A DNA stretch of 64,000 nt, from contig NC_081408.1 in assembly GCF_030272615.1 (NCBI RefSeq), forward strand, positions 620,060,476 through 620,124,475, in the 5' to 3' direction. Made by a program: the position numbers and the translations under genes. This stretch comes from Cryptomeria japonica. Taxonomy: Eukaryota; Streptophyta; Pinopsida; Cupressales; Cupressaceae. Positions 1-12,670 of this stretch are shown in pieces (position 1 is the first letter of the stretch; every line of letters starts with the position of its first letter). The notes beneath the pieces are model-generated. The model did not search any database and was not told the origin of the DNA. It saw only the letters and a list, made by a program, of their open reading frames with translations.

Positions 1-568
1 GGAAATAACTCATTAGTTTATAATGAAATTAAAGTGTGTTATAAAATTAGATGCATGGCATATGTTTAATGTAAGATTGAATGTAATGAATGGTTAAAAT
101 TTATTGGATGAACTTAATCAGCTTAACCATAGCTTTAACTCTAATGGACGAACTTCATTAAGTTATCTATCTTTTAACTTTAATGGATGAACTTCCACAT
201 GTTATCTACATTTTAACTTTAATGGGTGAATTTCCTCATGTTAGCTAAATCTTCAACCATAATGCATGAACGCATCCTATTATCTATAATTTTAATTTAC
301 TGAACAAATTATATCCTTGTTTAAAGTAACAACATGAAATTAAGTTAACCTGCTTAATTGGATCAAATGTCATGAGTTGAGTTAGATGTTATATTAAGTA
401 ATCACGTTGGGAAACTCCTTAGGCATTGTTTAGTCGTCCGTTGTGTCATCTGAGCTTATGATAACTCATTGTATCATTATGTTATGTGTAATTTAAAAAA
501 AAAATTATGTGCACTCCATTCGTGTGTTTTAGCTTTATCCCTTCGAGGTTTCCTGGTGGGGCATTACA
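1..568 (+). mobile_element. 3' part of an old LTR (gypsy-like), truncated by window start
   Basis: Non-coding AT-rich DNA ending in TGGTGGGGCATTACA at about 568, immediately followed by unrelated copia-type LTR sequence. A near-identical terminus, TTGGTGGGCATTACA, ends at 8256 after a similarly built AT-rich stretch with an A-run. A shared sharp terminus ending in CA with different flanks is what an LTR end looks like. The left part is outside the window, so no LTR pair or TSD can be checked, and the family is a guess. Confidence 0.35.
100..300. repeat. Minisatellite, about 39-40 bp period, about 5 copies
   Basis: The phrase AATGGATGAACTTC recurs with small changes at about 103, 143, 182, 221 and 261, each followed by TTATCTA-like and TTTTAACTTT-like segments. 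Spacing is 39 to 40 bases. It lies inside the LTR remnant and has no coding capacity. Confidence 0.75.
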
Positions 569-995
569 AGTGTGCTTAATCGGAACTATCATCATGCATT
601 TGTAGATGCTATTATTGCAGTTCATTTCTTTCAAATTATAGTTTGAATCGTATTGTAAGTCAATGAGACTTCCCTGAGGGTTGTAGCCTTCTGGGCATAT
701 ATCTTTTGAGCATTGAGCTCTAGGCAGTGTGTCTGAATGCATGTGCATTATCCATTGTAATATTTTCACACACTAATGCAAAGTATCATCTTATTGTGGG
801 TAGGTTCCCATCGTGTTTTTCCCCTTAATCGGGTTTTCCATGTCAAAATCTTGGTGTTGTGTGTTGTGTTGTTAATTTTCTTATCTGTTATTGTTGTAGT
901 TTATCAGTTTATGTCTTGGAAGTTTAATCTGTTTATCTAGTGAAGACTGATTCACGCCCCCCTCTCTCAGTCTTCCCTCTTGATTGTTGTTAACA
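569..995 (+). mobile_element. 3' part of a copia-type LTR related to copia-2 LTR
   Basis: This segment resembles the reverse complement of 30967-31420 (the copia-2 LTR). Shared landmarks, in order, are a GATGCTATTATTGCAGTTCAT-like block, TTCCCTGAGGGTTG, TGAGCTCTAGG, GCATGTGCATT, a GTGGGTAGGTTCCCA block, a CCCCTTAATCGGGTTTTCCA block, then a C-run with CTCTCAG and an end near TTGTTAACA. The 5' part is missing, replaced at 568 by another element end. No primer-binding site follows, so it is probably a broken or solo LTR fragment. Confidence 0.6.
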
Positions 996-3900
996 ATATT
1001 TATACCGATATTCATGGAAAGGCTGGATTTTTATATTTTTGTCTTAATATTGCTGGCCTTTCTAGAGAATAAATACCGTAGTATGGTAGTCTCATAAAAT
1101 TACTTGATATATCTATTGATTTTGTTCATTACACTTCAGTTTCCTTGTTATATACAAAATTAGAATGGACTTGACTATGGGTTTGTTTGTGTTTGTTCTT
1201 GATACTCCTCGCTTCTTGTTTCATTCTTTATGTTGATATTCATCTTGATATTAGTGGATTCATTATGATTACTATGATGACATTGATTCTATACTCTGGA
1301 TTAATAATTAAAGTTAATTTTAGGATTAGCTTCATGATTATTCACTATTTAGGAAATATGGTTCATGTTTATTGTTTATGATGATTTATCTTGTGCTAAA
1401 CTTGATTTGGTGTCTACATCAAATGAAAAATATGTTCATGTAACTCATTATGTTTTGTCTTTGCTATGATGTCTTACTGATTTGAATGTGAAAGAGACAT
1501 TGTCACATCACTCATTATTGAGAAAGGTATGATGTTGTTATTCTCTTTCACCTACTTGTGTATCTTATGTTGTGTATAGACATTTGGTGTTATGTAGGAT
1601 GCAGGTACTAGGAATCGACTTCATCTAGTCCCACAGGTCTGAGTGTGCCTTTACTCCCAATGGTAGTTGATCGAAGGTGACATAAGGCCTTACCACATTT
1701 TAAACCTAGTTTATATCTCGTTAGTTTTAGTGTTTAAGCCTTGTTGTCTTGTTGGATTCGATGGGATCTTAATTTGATTGTTGATTGATGTTGTGGTGAT
1801 TAATAAATATTTTGTTATGCATAGCCGTGTGTGTAATTAGTTTGGGAATAAGACATAGCTAGATCTGTAGAGCTCTACCGAGATCTGTAATTTTTGACTT
1901 ATCTTTGGATTATGCGGGAATCATGACATTTTTTCAAGCCAAATTAGCTACGACCGTGAGAATATGAAATTTTTTATATGATTGTATTAGTATTATTTTG
2001 TGGATTATTATTTTTAGCAGTTATAGTTATGCATGAAAGATTATTTATTTATTATTTTTTATATGTATTGCAAGAGATATTATTCGTAATTAAGTTTAAA
2101 TTATATTATTTGAACATTTATGATTATATATGAATTTAACTATTTATTTTATTGGCTATATGGAGTTGTGATAATTAATTAATTAACTAATTATTATATA
2201 TAACTCTTGGTGCAAATTAATAAATGATGGTAGGTAAGGATGTATATAAATATGTATTTAATTATTGGAGTTTATAATTAATTAATGTTTATTTTGTGAG
2301 GTTATATCTATTTGAGCATTTATGCTTATTTATGTATCTGGTTATTTAATTATCTATTTATTGGTCTATTTGATTGTTTAACCATTTATTTATTTGTTTG
2401 TTTACCTACCCTTTCATATTATTGGCTTTTGGGAGTTGTATTTGCTTAATAATATTATCTAAATGACTTCTTCTCGATTTTTGTGGAGAGTTGGTGATTT
2501 TTTTATTATTATTATTTATTTTTTATTTTTGGTGTAATGAGGTATGGTTTTGGGGAATTCTTGAAATACTGAGAATTGAGTTTGTCATGGGGGTTCTTTT
2601 GGCTAGAAGAAATGGATCTTGGAATCACTTGAGGTTTGGAATTTGGCTTTTGGAATCACATTGTTGTTGGGTTGTGTGGAAAAGTTAGTTGGATTTTGGA
2701 TTGTCTAACGATTTCATATTGTTGTGCATCTCTTCTCCAGATTTCATTGTTTATTTCTTCAGAATTCTAGGTTGGTGGACCTAAACCTTATTTTATGCAT
2801 TGTTTTGAGGAAAAGATTGTATTTTGAGTGTTTGGAAAATATCTTGTGTGTCTCAAAAATTTTGTGTTTGTTTCACTTTTATATCTGGAATTGAATGGAA
2901 GTTTTGTTTGTTGTAAACTTCTGTGAAAGATGTGTATGTGTACATTTTTGTGTTCTACCTTTCCCCATGTCTAATATTTGGAGGATCTTGTTGTTTTTGC
3001 TTTGGAAGCTAGATTGGATAGAGTCAACTGTGTTCTATGTTTTTTTTTTAATTCTAGATTGTTGTGAATGTAGTTCTGAAGTTTTCTTTTATTTCTAGAG
3101 AATATCTGAGTATTATATTTAGTATATTGTTTTCCATTTTGTGGTTATGACCTTGTACTAGGTAGAAAAATACCTTTTCTGGTTGTGTATGAGGTTAGGA
3201 GTTGTATCCAAGTCATTTTTGGTGGTAGTAAACAACTTATTTTCTATTGAGTCGTATTTTGCCTTCTGCGCTAAATGAATTGCATTGCATCATGTTTGCG
3301 CCATTGTATGTGTTATATGCATTGCTTTGTATTGTGTATGCACCACTATGTGTGTAATATGCACTACTTTATGTTGAAACGTGTTGTTCTGAGTCTCAGA
3401 AGCGCTAAAAATTTGTAAAGATTCTAATATTATGTGCAAATGTGTCATAGTTTTTCATTAAGGCAGTATTTTATTGTTTGGCTTTTCAATTGATTTTTTA
3501 TGTCAATTTTTGTAGTCTGTTTGACTAGAAGCTTGATTTCAAGATTTTTGTGATTCCTTGTGATGTTTCTCTAGATTTCGACTTGATGGTTTTTGAGCAT
3601 TTTGGTATTATGATGTATTATGACTTTGAGAAAGTCTGATATGCCTTGCTATCAAATCGATGGATTCATATTTGGATATATGTTAATTTTGATATTATTG
3701 GTTCCAAAATTGGCCTAAGTATGAGGCTATTGGATATTGGTATTATGGATTCAATTGTAATTATGATTAAGATTTGTATATGGAACTTTGGATGGATGTA
3801 ATATGAGATTCTTTTGAGATCCTTTATATTTATGTTATGTTTTACCCTAGGTATAGGAACATGATAGGGGGAGTTGCTTCCAAGTGGGTGTTAGGGTCAT

Positions 3901-4608
3901 GAGAAAGACTGACAGGAGATCCCTTGTGATGGGTGTCGAGGTCCAGACCACCAGGAGATCTCATTGGAATTTTTTTTATAAACAAGTGATAATCTTAATT
4001 AATTAATTAGGGGGTTTGGGTAGTTATCACATTAAACAAGATATGAAAAATGTTTTGTAGTGCCCCACTCATGGCCTAGAGTGCTATTACAGGCTCAAGA
4101 TGATACTGGGAAGGCCTTGTTGGCATGACTATACTACCTTGTCTTCATGAAAGGTTGAGTTGGTTCTGCATGGATATCACTTGGGAGTTGGGGTCTAGAG
4201 AGAGACTTCTAGGAGATCCCTTATTGATGGCTTTTGAGGTCTAGGACTGTCAGGATAACCCTTGTTGATAGAATTTGATGATACTTCTCCCTGTATGTGG
4301 CCTACTACCTTAGCCTTTGTTTGAAGGTAGCCTCTGGTGGGTTTGTGTTTGATTTTATGATTGAGCCTTGTTGTGCTTTGGGTTATGTCTTATGTGGCTA
4401 GTCTTCAGATATGGTTGTCTATGTTTTATGTTCCTTTGATGTTAGGTGTCAGCCTAGGTCTAGAGTGTGTGTGGGACCTTATGTCATTCTTCAGAGCATG
4501 GGGGGTGGACCTTTTTGGTCCCATATGGTCAAGAGGTCTGATGCCTTCTTCCATTGGGATTAATTTCATTAGATGTTCATGTGTGAGATTTGATAGTTCT
4601 GATACTTA
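996..4608. other. No gene seen; T-rich non-coding DNA
   Basis: All open frames are short and have low-complexity hydrophobic translations. No known domain or splice-linked coding pattern is visible. The only internal structure is a diverged direct repeat near 3880-4275 (separate entry) and a TGTAGTGCCCCAC sequence at about 4058 that resembles the reverse complement of the LTR terminus at 568, possibly another old LTR edge. Confidence 0.6.
3880..4275. repeat. Diverged direct repeat of about 100 bp, two copies
   Basis: The stretches about 3890-3970 and 4170-4270 both contain a GGGAGTTG-like start, GTCTAGAGA or GTCATGAGA, then AGACT, AGGAGATCCCTT, a GATGG block and GAGGTC with CAGGA. The two copies are about 280 bases apart and clearly diverged. 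Function unknown. Confidence 0.45.
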
Positions 4609-6047
4609 ATGTAAGTACAGATCCAATAGCTAACAAGATGAGAGAGGGGGTGAATCATACAAACTTAATCTTCCATAAAAAAAACAGATTCAACCTTGGT
4701 AGCATATACTTCAGTAATATAACCAAAACTGCTAAACATGCAAACTCAAAAGCATATAAACATCATAACACTCATAACACTAGATTTAACGTGGAAACCA
4801 AAATAGGGAAAAACCATTGTGGGATTTCAGACCCACTAAGAAATATACTCTTCTAGAGTATGCTCGGTTAAAAGAAAATCATGTTAAAGATTACAAACAC
4901 ATTGCTAGATGTGACCCGGTTAAGGGATTTCCCTCAGATCTGTTAGGATCTTCACCTTGTTAGAAGTGACCTTGTTAAAGGATTTCAAACACTTAATCAG
5001 AATGTCACCTTGCTAGAGGGTTTTATAAATAAGACTATTAAGTCCACTCAGTTAAGAGATTTTCTGTCACTTCACAAAATAACAGTAATAAAAATCTATC
5101 TGCAACTTCACATCTAAAATGCTAAAGCAGATTCTCATTTGCTCAATACAATATAGGACTTATCTTGTCCATTTGTTGGGCTCTATACTCTGTTATTCAA
5201 ATAGTTCTTCAAGCTTATGTGCTCAGTAATCACTATGTAGCATCCCTATGCATACACTTGCCCACATACATTGTTTATCAACAGTTCCTTATTTATAAAC
5301 AATTTCTTAGCCGCTTAATCTCCTTGATCACATTTCCCATGATCAATCATAGCCGTCAGATCTTCAAAATTTGACCAGGTTCAATGTATCCTTCGATCTG
5401 AAAATGTTTTACCCCACCTTGGAACTTTCACACATTTCTTGGAACTTGTGCTAGGGTATTGCGGTTTGATCTGAGCTGTAGATCTTCCTGCCGATTTTCC
5501 TTTACCATAGATTCTTTAACAAACTTCATGCACGACATACCAATCATTTAATCATAGCCAGCTCATCAGCTTCTTTCATTAAATAATGCTTTTATTCATT
5601 CAATGCATTTTCTTATTACTCGGTTGCAACTCGGTAAATACTAAACTTCACTCAGTAGACATTCCACCTTCATTAACCAATAGCGATAACCTTAGGGTTT
5701 ACCGACTAGGTTCTTTGCTTGGTAACATAGTATAGCATTAACTTTATAATCAATAACATATGTATGATATCAAAACATCATGATCTCATCATTGTCTAAC
5801 TTGGTAATAGTTGCCCATTGAATAACTTATTCCTCCCCTTATTCATCACATTCTTTCTGTGTCTTTTACCGACATCTTTATATTCATCAAATCATACTTT
5901 TTAAGATATGGCAACATCATACTGAATTAGAAAATCAATTTCTTGACATCAATGACAAAATAAAATTATTAAGACAGCAAACATCCTTAATCAGTTATAT
6001 CCATAATCATCAACAACCTTCTCAATATCCTTATTGAAATGCCAACA
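4609..6047 (-). mobile_element. Copia-type LTR remnant, minus orientation
   Basis: The left side carries AACAAGATGAGAGAGGGGGTGAATC and a GTGGAAACC..GGGAAAAACCATTGTGGG block, the same landmarks found at the left edge of the minus-oriented copia-1 LTRs at 39394 and 44995. The right edge is GCCAACA at 6047, followed by ATCTCTCCTTG, which resembles the polypurine tract seen from the opposite strand next to the copia LTRs at 40455 and 50105. That polarity implies an interior should follow to the right, but none is recognisable, so the element was truncated. The left boundary is uncertain. Confidence 0.55.
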
Positions 6048-6264
6048 ATCTCTCCTTGTTTGTTATAATGCCAACAAGATTAAGGATTCTTCATCTCTTT
6101 AGCTTTGTGTTATAGATTCTTGCAGTAGTTATGATCTATACTCTATGATTGAGAGATACCATTATTATGTTTTGGATAATTGTTCTTGTAGATCGCTCGA
6201 GACTATGATGTGTATTTATATTGATCATCATGTATGAGTTGTAATTGTGTAACATGTAAACATA
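6048..6264. other. No gene seen; possible remnant of copia interior
   Basis: Starts with a polypurine-tract-like segment relative to the minus strand, but no coding similarity follows before the next LTR at 6265. Confidence 0.4.
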
Positions 6265-7452
6265 TGTAGTGTCCTACAATTGCACCCCTTGCAATTTTGA
6301 TCGCATTTGGGTCTTTACCTAAGTGTTTGCACCCCTTGGCCTAATAGAAGACTTGGTTATACCCATACACATCACAAATGCCAAAAACTTTGATTTTATC
6401 CTTAACATACACCTTGATCCTGCCCTAAAATAGGGTAGGACCAAGACGTGGCACCATGGTCCTCTCTAAAATGGGACCCTCAAAATCCTTTTTCCCATTT
6501 CAAATTTGAGAAAGATTTTCCCCTTTTTGTCAGCTCATGTCAAAAAATTAGTCAATTAACCCGACAGGCAAGTATATAAAGAGAATTTCCCCTCTTATTT
6601 GAAAAATCCATCATCACATCCACAAGAATTGAGAAGCATTCAAGCATACATTAATTAAATCAAGTATTCAAGTATTCAAGTATTCAAGAGAGATTGAGCA
6701 TTTTCAGTCTTCCTTCAAGCCTTGGAGCAATAATAAAGTCAAGGATCAAGCATTGAAGTGGAGATCTACATCCTATTTCATGAAACCCTAATTCCATGTG
6801 GAGGCAAACAAAACTTCACAAGGAGGTATAATCATTCCATTTTCAGTCATAATTCAACATCTCCCTCAAAAGGAGAACATCTTCTTTCAATCATTTCAAT
6901 TACATTTATCTCAATTTCATGGTATAATTCTAAAAATGGGGTTTGATCGAAAGCAAGCTCCTATTTCCAACCTATTTCCCTTTCTTTCTGTGTGCAGGAA
7001 ATAGGTGTGCAACTGTACTTGTGAAAATAAGCTTCAGACACAAAGATGAAATGACCCTTTTTGGTGTGTGGAAAATTCGAAGGACCAAGAGGCCACACCA
7101 CGACCCCTACTTTTTCAAGGCATTTTTGCAAGGTAGATCCAAATCAACTCATATTATTCAGATCCAAGTGCATGACAAAATCACGAACCTGTAGCTCAGT
7201 ATTTTCTTAGTTTTGTCTTCAATTTTAGCATGTTACCCTAAAGCATCATTTCAACTTACAAAAAAGGAAAAAACACTTCATAATTAATCAATACACTTAG
7301 TATTCAGTCCTTATCCAATTTGTGATTGAATCTAGTGGATTCTTCCCCTCTATTGAATGTAAAGGAAAATCTACACCCCGTGAAAGCGAAAATTGATTTG
7401 GTGATTTCTCCTTCTATGTTGCAAATTGCCAAATCAAATTTTCCCCTTTACA
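6265..7452 (+). mobile_element. Probable solo LTR (plus orientation)
   Basis: Begins TGTAGTGTCC and ends CCCCTTTACA, giving the TG...CA ends of an LTR of about 1.19 kb. It is flanked by ACATA on the left (6260-6264) and ACATG on the right (7453-7457), a 5-bp TSD with one mismatch. A strong TATA box at 6573 lies about 300 bases in, and a short tandem of AAGTATTC follows at about 6660-6690. Short open frames at 6758-7194 are unremarkable. No second copy exists in the window, so the element family is not identified. Confidence 0.5.
6573..6581 (+). promoter_or_regulatory. TATA box of the solo LTR
   Basis: TATATAAAG in a GC-moderate context inside the putative U3 region of the 6265-7452 LTR, with plausible leader sequence downstream. 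It supports the plus orientation of this LTR. Confidence 0.5.
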
Positions 7453-8640
7453 ACATGTAATAAGATTTATGTGGTTTCTTCTATTTAGAAATGATTTTGA
7501 TTATGTGATAGAGTTGTTATGGATATTACTTCTTCCCTAAGTTCCAGTGCTATAGATTTATAATGCGAATGTAATCTCCAGTATTTGGAAAGATTTGTTT
7601 ATGATCTTGTGATTGTATATCATTCATGTGATCAATGTATCATTACATTCTAATTGTCTTGGATGACTTATATTTGTTATGTATTCCATGTATGAGAGGA
7701 AATACAAAATGTAAAGATGTGTTTCATGTGCTCATTCTATGTGGTATGGGTGATGGTTATATCATAAGAATGGGTAGATTCTATCATGTTGAATATTTTT
7801 ATAGCTTAAGATTCAAATGGATATTGGAGAAATAAAATGAATTCAGTAACTTAGTAGTGCTAGACAATTTAACGTCTAATGGTTATAATTCTATGGCTGG
7901 AAGGTAACTTTCTTATGTTGTGGGTAATAGTTTAAGTGGGAAATAACTCATGTATCCTTTAGTTGTTGCATTATTAATAATAATGTTGGGAAACATTAGA
8001 GAATGTAAATGAGTTAATATGAGATTATATATGTTGTTCTTAGGTGTTATGTAATCATGTAAGTTTAAATGCATGTAAATCCTTAAAGAATAAAGTGATG
8101 TTGTATCTCTAATTCTGCTTGTGCACTTGAGATGATGTGATATTTTTAGTTGATGTATTATTATTTATCCTTAATTTTTTTAAAAAATTATCACTGTGAT
8201 GTTTAGTTAGGTTTCTAGTTGGATTTATTCTGTAGGATTTCTTGGTGGGCATTACAAGATACCAATTTGTAGGGCAGAGAGAACAAAAAAATTAACACAA
8301 CTGCTATAGAAAATGGAAACATATTTTATTTACTAATAAGAAGAGGTACAATTCCTTTTCTTTCTAGAGGGTTTCATGCCAACATCTAAACAAAAACATG
8401 AGATGGGATTAACAACTCTTCAAAATATGGAGAAACACAAAGCATACATAGAAGGATCCTTGCATAAAGTTAGGAAATGTGAAAAATAGTTTTGAATGCA
8501 AAGATTGAAGTTAGAGATATAAGAAAATAGTCTTCCCTACTTTTAGCAACGGTAGACATAGTCTTCTCTTTTCATGATAGATCATTAATAAGATAACATA
8601 TTGTAATTAAGCTAATAGGATTTTAGTGGAAGAAACCCAC
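7453..8640. other. No gene seen; old LTR end at 8256
   Basis: Non-coding AT-rich DNA. It includes a GGAAATAACTCAT phrase near 7940, also found at the start of the window, and the terminus TTGGTGGGCATTACA ending at 8256, which matches the LTR end at 568. An old relative of the 1-568 LTR probably lies here, but its 5' end cannot be placed. Confidence 0.4.
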
Positions 8641-10401
8641 CTGAAAACTACAAGACATTTTGGCGACCGCCGATGTTTTCCCCCGCATGTTGACGTGTCC
8701 TTTGGCTGACATTTTACCCCACGTGGTGACGTGTCCCTGCGGTTTCCTTTTTTGACATCAACTGTCCACTTGCGGTGGCGTCCGTGCATGCGCTCTATTT
8801 TCGAAGCGATGCTATCTTTAATGTTTTTGTCCCCAAGGGTGTGCACGAATGTCGACGTTCTTTATGGCCACTTGGAACCCTAAAATGTAATTTGTTTTGT
8901 TCTCAGAAATATTTTGCTCTGCAAATTTTCACATAAAATTAGATATAGTCATCGAGTTAGGTTTTTTTTCTGGTTGTAACTATTTTATTGGGCTTCTTTG
9001 TGAGCTTCATGCCGTGAATGGTTTTACTTTGCAAGGTAAGTTTTCCTTTTATTTTAAAGTTTTTTTAATTTGTAATACATTCTTTTATACTGTGCTTATT
9101 TTTCTCGTTCATGTGCTTGCAGGGTTGTTACTTTGTTTATGTGTTTTAACTGTTTGTGGACGTGACTACTTTCAGTCTGCAAGGCACAGGCATAGTCATC
9201 GAGTTTTCGCATAACGTTGGATATAGTCGTCGAGTTAGGTTTCCTTCTGGCTCTAAGTGTTTTGTTGGGCTTGTTTCTGAGCTTCACGCCATGAATGGTT
9301 TTACTTTGCAAGGTAACTATTTATTTTATTTAAAACTTTTTTAAATTTGTAATTCAATGTTTTATAGTGTGCTTATTTTTTGTCGTGTTGTGCTTGCAGG
9401 GTTGTTACTTTGTTTATGTTATTTAACTGTTTGTGGATGTGACTACTTTTAGCCTGCAAGGCACAGGTATTTATATTTTTGGAATTGTGTTGTAGGGTAA
9501 AAGACTTTTTTGGCAGATTAATATTGAGTTGGGTTTAAGCAATGGTTTACGAAACACTTTTGCTTTGTGTGCATTTTGTTGTAGGTTAAAAGGGTTTAAG
9601 TTGGGTTTTGCACTTTGCAAATATTTATTGATTTAATTTTTAATCAGCATCAATACTCGGATACAATATTTCTTACTTTGTTTTAATGTTTTCGTCCCCA
9701 TTGGTGTGCATGAATGTGGACTATTTTGTTGGGCTTGTTTTTTCATTTCTCGCTATGAATGGTTTTACTTTGCGAGGTACCTGTTTAGTTTATTTTTAAG
9801 TTTTTAAAATTTGTAATGCATTATTTTATAGTGTCCTTATTTTTTGTCGTGGTGTGTTTGCAGGGTTGTTACTTTGTTTATGTTGTTTAACTGTTTGTGG
9901 ACGTGATTACTTTCAGTCTGCAAGCCACCTGTTCACTTTGACAGGTATTTAGGTTTTGGGCAATCTGTTGCCGATTAAATTCTGGTGTAGGTTAAAAGGA
10001 TTTTAGTTTGGTTTTGGATTTTATAGATATTTTTATTGATTTAAGTTTTAATCAGCATCAATAGTTTAAGGTTCTATTTGGAACATGATATTTGTTAATT
10101 TGGTTTCATGTTTTCGTTTGCAATGGTCTACACGAATGTCGACGTTCTTTATGGCGGCTTGGAACCCTAAAATGTAATTTGTTTTGTTGTTCTCGAAAAT
10201 ATTTTGTTGTGCCAATTTTCATGGAACGTTGAGTGTTTATTTTGAAGTTTTTAAAATTTATAATGCATTGTTTTATAGTGTGCTTATTTTTTTCGCATGG
10301 TGTGCTTGCAGGGTTGTTACTTTGTTTATGTTATTTAACTGTTTGTGGACTTGACTACTTTCAATCTACAAGACACCTGTACACTTTGAGAGTTTTTATA
10401 T

Positions 10402-10485
<84 letters not shown>

Positions 10486-10600
10486 ATAAATACACACATG
10501 TACGCATATATATATACACATGACATCTGTTCACTTTCATAGGTATTATATGTACATATATATACATGTATGTATAGGCATGTATACATTTATATAAATA
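8640..10600 (+). repeat. Cluster of exon-like cassettes, plus strand
   Basis: Several diverged copies of a two-part module. Part 1 ends in GGTTTTACTTTGCAAG followed by GTAAG or GTAAC (exon-like ends at 9035, 9312 and 9776). Part 2 starts after a TGCAG acceptor with GGTTGTTACTTTGTTTATG (starts at 9123, 9400, 9864 and 10312) and continues to CTGCAAGGCACCTGTTCAC, where one copy has ACAG followed by GTATTT (9944). Joining part 1 to part 2 keeps one frame: ...HAMNGFTLQ then GLLLCLCxLTVCGRDYFQSAR. The intervening 90-100 bases are T-rich like plant introns. A leader phrase with GTGTGCACGAATGTCGACGTTC occurs at 8840 and about 10130. Either captured host exons amplified in a transposon, or a non-coding repeat with chance splice sites. 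Confidence 0.6.
10404..10483. repeat. (AC)n microsatellite
   Basis: Uninterrupted AC dinucleotide run of about 40 units immediately after the last plus-strand cassette copy. It produces spurious open frames rich in Thr-His or Cys-Val. Confidence 0.97.
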
Positions 10601-10610
10601 CACACATGTA

Positions 10611-10646
<36 letters not shown>

Positions 10647-10680
10647 TGTATATATATACACACATGTACATATGTATAAT
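10484..10680. repeat. TA-rich palindromic microsatellite
   Basis: Mixed TATATA, TACACACATGTA and CATGTATA units with a pure (TA)n run near 10615-10642. The phrase TATAAATACACACATGTACGCATATATA recurs in parts here and in the 12.3 kb block. Confidence 0.85.
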
Positions 10681-11950
10681 GTTGTTACATTTTAAAAAAA
10701 TAAAAAATAATGATATGTACATTTATTTCACATTACAATAATAAATATTATACCCCACTAAACATAGATACAAAGAAAAATAAAATGCTTCACTTCAAAA
10801 TTAAGTTCTCGTTAGGTAAAATGGGAGAGCAGACATACAACTAAAACCAGATAGAGCACCGAACAAATAGACCAGCTGACAAAAAATAACCAGGGTTGTA
10901 CCTAGTGAAATTTTTTTCAACTTGCCAATCTTGAGGAAGCACTTTAGAAGACTTTGAAATTAAGTTACTAATAATTTTATAAATCTATTTTTTAAACAAT
11001 TCATAGACAATCAATTTAAAGAGAAAATTTTATTTCCTTTAGATTATTGTTCCACAATTAATCAACCAAAACCATATAAGTGCTTACAACCATATAAGTG
11101 TTTAGATTATTGATCCACAATTAATCAACTAGAAGCATATAAGAGTTTAGATTATCGATCCACAATTAATCAACTAGAAGCATATAAGCGCTTAATGGTT
11201 GTCTATAAACCATAGTGTACAAGGACGATTTCTGAAGTAACACCATCATCAACACAATGTTGTTACACAAAAGTGCAGTGTCCAAACTACTCCTTACTTT
11301 CATCATCAGTTTAGAGTTAAGTTTGTAGTTAAATGGTAATAATATATATTTATAGGATTTTCTAAAAAATGTTGAAGAAATATAGAGCTTTTGGATAATA
11401 TTTCATTTATTCTCATTGCAAACAATTGCTAAGTTAACTACAGAACACTAATTTTTGAAGTTCAATTAAGATCACTTGATTAATAGTTTTTTGTGACAGT
11501 AGTCTTTGTAATTGACGGTTTTCTTTCAACAAAGCTTTTTGTTTATCTAGGGCAGAGCCTCGACCTCTACTATCAAACTTCTTGATATCAAAATAATGCA
11601 ATTTTGAGGAAATTTTTTAATAAATATAAAAATTAGCAACTATAATAAACATAAAATTATAATTAATACATTGGGTTTATATTAGATTTTACAATGAAGT
11701 GTGTATTCAAACTTCCAAAACCTAAATTTTTGCCTGGAACAATCTGTTCCTTATGATTATAGATTGTCTGTTGATAGAGTATGACTTTGGAAACTTAATT
11801 TTATTGTGAAAGCATTGTTGGAAAGGTCTAATTTTCCCTTTTCTATAGCCATATTCAATAAGTAACATTTAGTTTGCCTTTGCAGAATGTTGTTTTGTTT
11901 TAGATGTTTGAATTGTTAATCACAGTTGTGGTTCAATGAAAATATCAGAA
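10681..11950. other. Centre of the inverted-repeat block; no gene seen
   Basis: AT-rich spacer between the plus-strand and minus-strand cassette clusters. No open frame of note. It contains a short tandem repeat at 11041-11192. Confidence 0.5.
11041..11192. repeat. Short tandem repeat, 45-bp period
   Basis: CCACAATTAATCAACTAGAAGCATATAAG is repeated with a 45-base offset (about 11115 and 11160), with a third, more diverged copy from 11050 that carries an extra ACCATATAAGTG duplication. Confidence 0.75.
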
Positions 11951-12633
11951 TGTTCTTTATGTGATTACGTTGTAAGAATCTCTGCATAAACTTGCTTTGG
12001 AAAGTTTGTTTGTCAATGCTTTTAGTCTGCAAGGTAAGTGTTTATTTTTACAGATTATTTTTGGAGTCTGAAAGTAGTCATGTCCACAAATAGTTAAACA
12101 ACATAAATAAAGTAAGAACCCTGCAAGGATAAACAAATTTTTAGAGTGCCAATACATGTATATATATATATACACACATGTACATATATATATATATATA
12201 TATACATGTACATATATATACACATGATGTACTATATATATATAATTGTTTTTCTTACAATGCTTTATAGTGCTGATATATGTATATGTACATACACATA
12301 TGTACATATATATATATACATGTATACATCTATATAAATACACACATGTACGCATATATCTATATATATATATATATATATGTATGTATATATACACATG
12401 TACGTATGTATGTATATATAGGGTTTTATCAAATCTCTGTTTTAATAACTCCATTCTAAAGTTTGTAGGATTTATTGATACAAGTCTGCATTGTAGTCTA
12501 AAAGTAGTGACGTCCACAAATAGTTAAATAACATAAACAAAGTAAGAGGCTTGCAAGGATAAAGAAATTTTTAGAGTTCCAATACATGTACATATATATA
12601 TATATATATACATGTGCATATATATACACATGA

Positions 12634-12670
<37 letters not shown>

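Noticed and set aside
100-300. CRISPR-like spacing of repeats at the window start
   Set aside because: The 39-40 bp units have no distinct spacers, and the rest of the window is eukaryotic.
1187-3098. Short hydrophobic frames resembling membrane proteins
   Set aside because: T-rich DNA yields Leu/Phe-rich translations in any frame; no start context, splice or domain evidence.
10233-10663. Open frames rich in Thr-His or Cys-Val repeats around 10.4 kb and 20.3 kb
   Set aside because: They are translations of AC microsatellites, not proteins.
11957-12527. 186-codon minus-strand and overlapping plus-strand frames rich in Tyr and Ile
   Set aside because: Driven by TA and CATGTA palindromic repeats. 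Only the embedded cassette peptide is of interest.
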